From contig JANYDR010000348.1 of NCBI GenBank assembly GCA_025363495.1, positions 1-6,545 on the forward strand: a stretch of 6,545 nt of DNA, written 5' to 3'. Under the pieces are notes generated by a model. The model saw only the letters and a program-made list of their open reading frames with translations, was not told where the DNA came from and made no database searches. Origin of the DNA: Cyclobacteriaceae bacterium. Lineage in GTDB: Bacteria > Bacteroidota > Bacteroidia > Cytophagales > Cyclobacteriaceae. A program made the translations under genes and the position numbers. This document shows, one piece after another, positions 5,074 through 6,545 of this stretch. Numbering within the stretch: position 1 is the first letter of the stretch; the number at the start of each line of letters is the position of its first letter.

Positions 5074-6545
5074 ATGTCTTTCACCCATTTAAAATTTGCC
5101 ATCCGCCGGATCTGGCGAAGCAAGGTTTATTCATTAATTATTCTATTGAGCCTTGCCATTGGTTTTGCCTGTTCAAATCTTCTGATTTCATTCCTGATTG
5201 CGGAATCCAATACCGATTCATTTCACAGTAAAAGCAAGCGCATCTTTCAGATTTTCAATGATGATCCTTTCGGTGGAAATCGTCGCATAGCCTATATCAC
5301 TGGTGCAATGCCAGACTATCTCAAAAGCAATTATCCGGAAGTAGAGAGAGTTAGTCAGCTTACCGGACTTGATGGAGTGACACTTGAAACTACTTCTGGT
5401 AAATTTCACGATGTTGGTATGCTCATGGCAGACAGCTCTTTCTTCTCCGTTTTTGATTTTCCCATTTACAAAGGAAGAGCAAGCAATGGACTTACTCCGG
5501 AGAGTATTATGCTGACCAGAGAAAAGGCAAAGATTCTCTTTGGAGAAGAGGATGTTGTTGGCAGAACGCTAACACTTGAAACGGTAGATACTTCCCGACT
5601 GCTGACAGTCTCTGCTGTGATTGATAATTTACCGGAGAATAGCCATTTAATCTTTGAAGGACTTATTCACCACTCCGTATTAAAAAATGAATTATCGGGT
5701 GGACCGTCATATGTGTTATTGAGGGATGAGCTTGCTGTAAGAGAGCTTGAAAAGAAAATTAATCTTGATGCCCAAATTCCCGGACTGATTGGTCCCGGCA
5801 AAGGTGGGTATCATTTGGATCCTTTGCGAGAATCCTATTTTAATAAGGACAATACAATGGCTTTTACCAAAACCAGGAATAAAATATTGATCGGGGTTGG
5901 ATATGTTGTCTGTGGATTGGTGCTGTTCATGGCAAGTTTTAATTTCATCAATTTGTTTTTGTTGTCTTTACAGGAAAGAACGAAGGAAATGGGGATTCGT
6001 AAGACGTTAGGAGTATCATTAAGCAATCTCATTAAAGCCAGTTCCGCAGAGGTCATAATTTATTTAGGGACGGGATTGATTTCTTCTTTATTGCTGACCT
6101 ACTTGTTGCTTCCTGTTTTTAATACGATAACAGAAGCAAATCTGAAATTTTCCTATTTGTCCCACCCGCAAGTTTTCTTAGTGATAGGTCTGGTTATTTC
6201 TCTTCTGGGAGTTCTTGTGATCTTAATTTCTGTGTCAAAACAGTGGAAAACGCAACCCATTAATCTCATTAGAAATAATTATTCATCGAAGCTGACATTT
6301 AGCCGGTTTCTCTTTACAATCCAGTTTGTGATTTCAATTACGCTGGTGATCTGTTCAATCACAATTATCCGTCAAATGAATTTTCTGGAGTATGGGCCAC
6401 TTGGATTCAATCGGAACATTATCCAGTTGAATTCATTTGATAAAGAATCTTCAAAGTTTTTCCCTGAATTGAAGCAAAGTCTTTTACAAATTCCGGGTAT
6501 CAATCAGGCTACTGTTTGCAGCGGTAATCCAATTTCCGGAAATAT
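5074..6545 (+). CDS. FtsX/MacB-like ABC transporter permease, 3' truncated by window edge
   Basis: The frame from ATG 5074 has no stop up to the window end, giving 490 codons of an inner-membrane ABC permease. Features in order: a basic N-terminus (HLKFAIRRIWRSKVYS), a first membrane helix at about 18-40 (IILLSLAIGFACSNLL), and a large periplasmic MacB-type domain at about 45-268, including the DRFH-like TDSFHSKSKRIFQI. Then come helices at about 270-298, 328-349 and 368-388, and a further helix at about 410-430 that opens a second half (FNRN after it). The signature ERTKEMGIRKTLGVS (301-315), after the second helix, is diagnostic of FtsX-domain permeases. Bacteroidota members are usually near 780-800 residues with the FtsX domain duplicated, so about 300 are missing. 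No ATPase partner is visible here, so substrate cannot be assigned; relatives have been linked to export of lipoproteins, peptides or antibiotics. Confidence 0.88.
   Translation, partial: MSFTHLKFAIRRIWRSKVYSLIILLSLAIGFACSNLLISFLIAESNTDSFHSKSKRIFQIFNDDPFGGNRRIAYITGAMPDYLKSNYPEVERVSQLTGLDGVTLETTSGKFHDVGMLMADSSFFSVFDFPIYKGRASNGLTPESIMLTREKAKILFGEEDVVGRTLTLETVDTSRLLTVSAVIDNLPENSHLIFEGLIHHSVLKNELSGGPSYVLLRDELAVRELEKKINLDAQIPGLIGPGKGGYHLDPLRESYFNKDNTMAFTKTRNKILIGVGYVVCGLVLFMASFNFINLFLLSLQERTKEMGIRKTLGVSLSNLIKASSAEVIIYLGTGLISSLLLTYLLLPVFNTITEANLKFSYLSHPQVFLVIGLVISLLGVLVILISVSKQWKTQPINLIRNNYSSKLTFSRFLFTIQFVISITLVICSITIIRQMNFLEYGPLGFNRNIIQLNSFDKESSKFFPELKQSLLQIPGINQATVCSGNPISGN

Noticed and set aside
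5835..6056. Minus-strand frames inside the permease gene (also 5218-5409)
   Set aside because: They are shadows of a long open frame with diagnostic FtsX motifs.

Overview
The window looks like a stretch of a Bacteroidota chromosome, probably of the Cytophagales/Chitinophagales type. The grounds are moderate-to-low GC, AT-rich spacers without clear Shine-Dalgarno sequences, one good TAnnTTTG-type promoter, a large FtsX-like permease of the kind common in this phylum, and small stress proteins with Bacteroidota-style sequences. The genus cannot be fixed from sequence alone.

Layout. Positions 1-1436 carry the C-terminal 477 codons of a P-type ATPase of the magnesium (MgtA, P3B) type; its N-terminal part lies upstream of the window. 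Positions 1442-3242 form a run of four consecutive damaged genes: a 99-codon C-terminal remnant of a DUF6544-like protein on the minus strand, a small cupin gene frameshifted near its start, a YflT/17M-like general stress protein gene with an out-of-frame internal deletion, and an AHSA1/SRPBCC gene with two apparent one-base deletions. A repeat lies between the last two, and a short hairpin repeat follows the last. Positions 3300-3869 hold an intact YkgJ-type cysteine-cluster protein. It converges on a small single-pass membrane protein (3987-4190, minus), and a large nested palindrome separates them. Positions 4425-4979 encode a secreted thioredoxin-fold protein (WCGWCK active site) behind a recognisable Bacteroidota promoter. 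From 5074 to the window end runs the first 490 codons of an FtsX/MacB-like ABC permease with no stop.

How the genes relate. There is no single pathway. The cupin, general stress and AHSA1 genes are same-strand, closely spaced stress-type genes that may once have been one transcription unit. All are now broken in this sequence while the flanking genes are intact, which suggests local decay, or a locally poor assembly for the one-base events. The most interesting non-coding signal is a roughly 72-nt repeat present twice in opposite orientation (2711-2780 and 3871-3943), each copy able to fold into a hairpin, which looks like a dispersed REP-like family. I see no CRISPR array, tRNA, rRNA, transposase or clearly new defence system.
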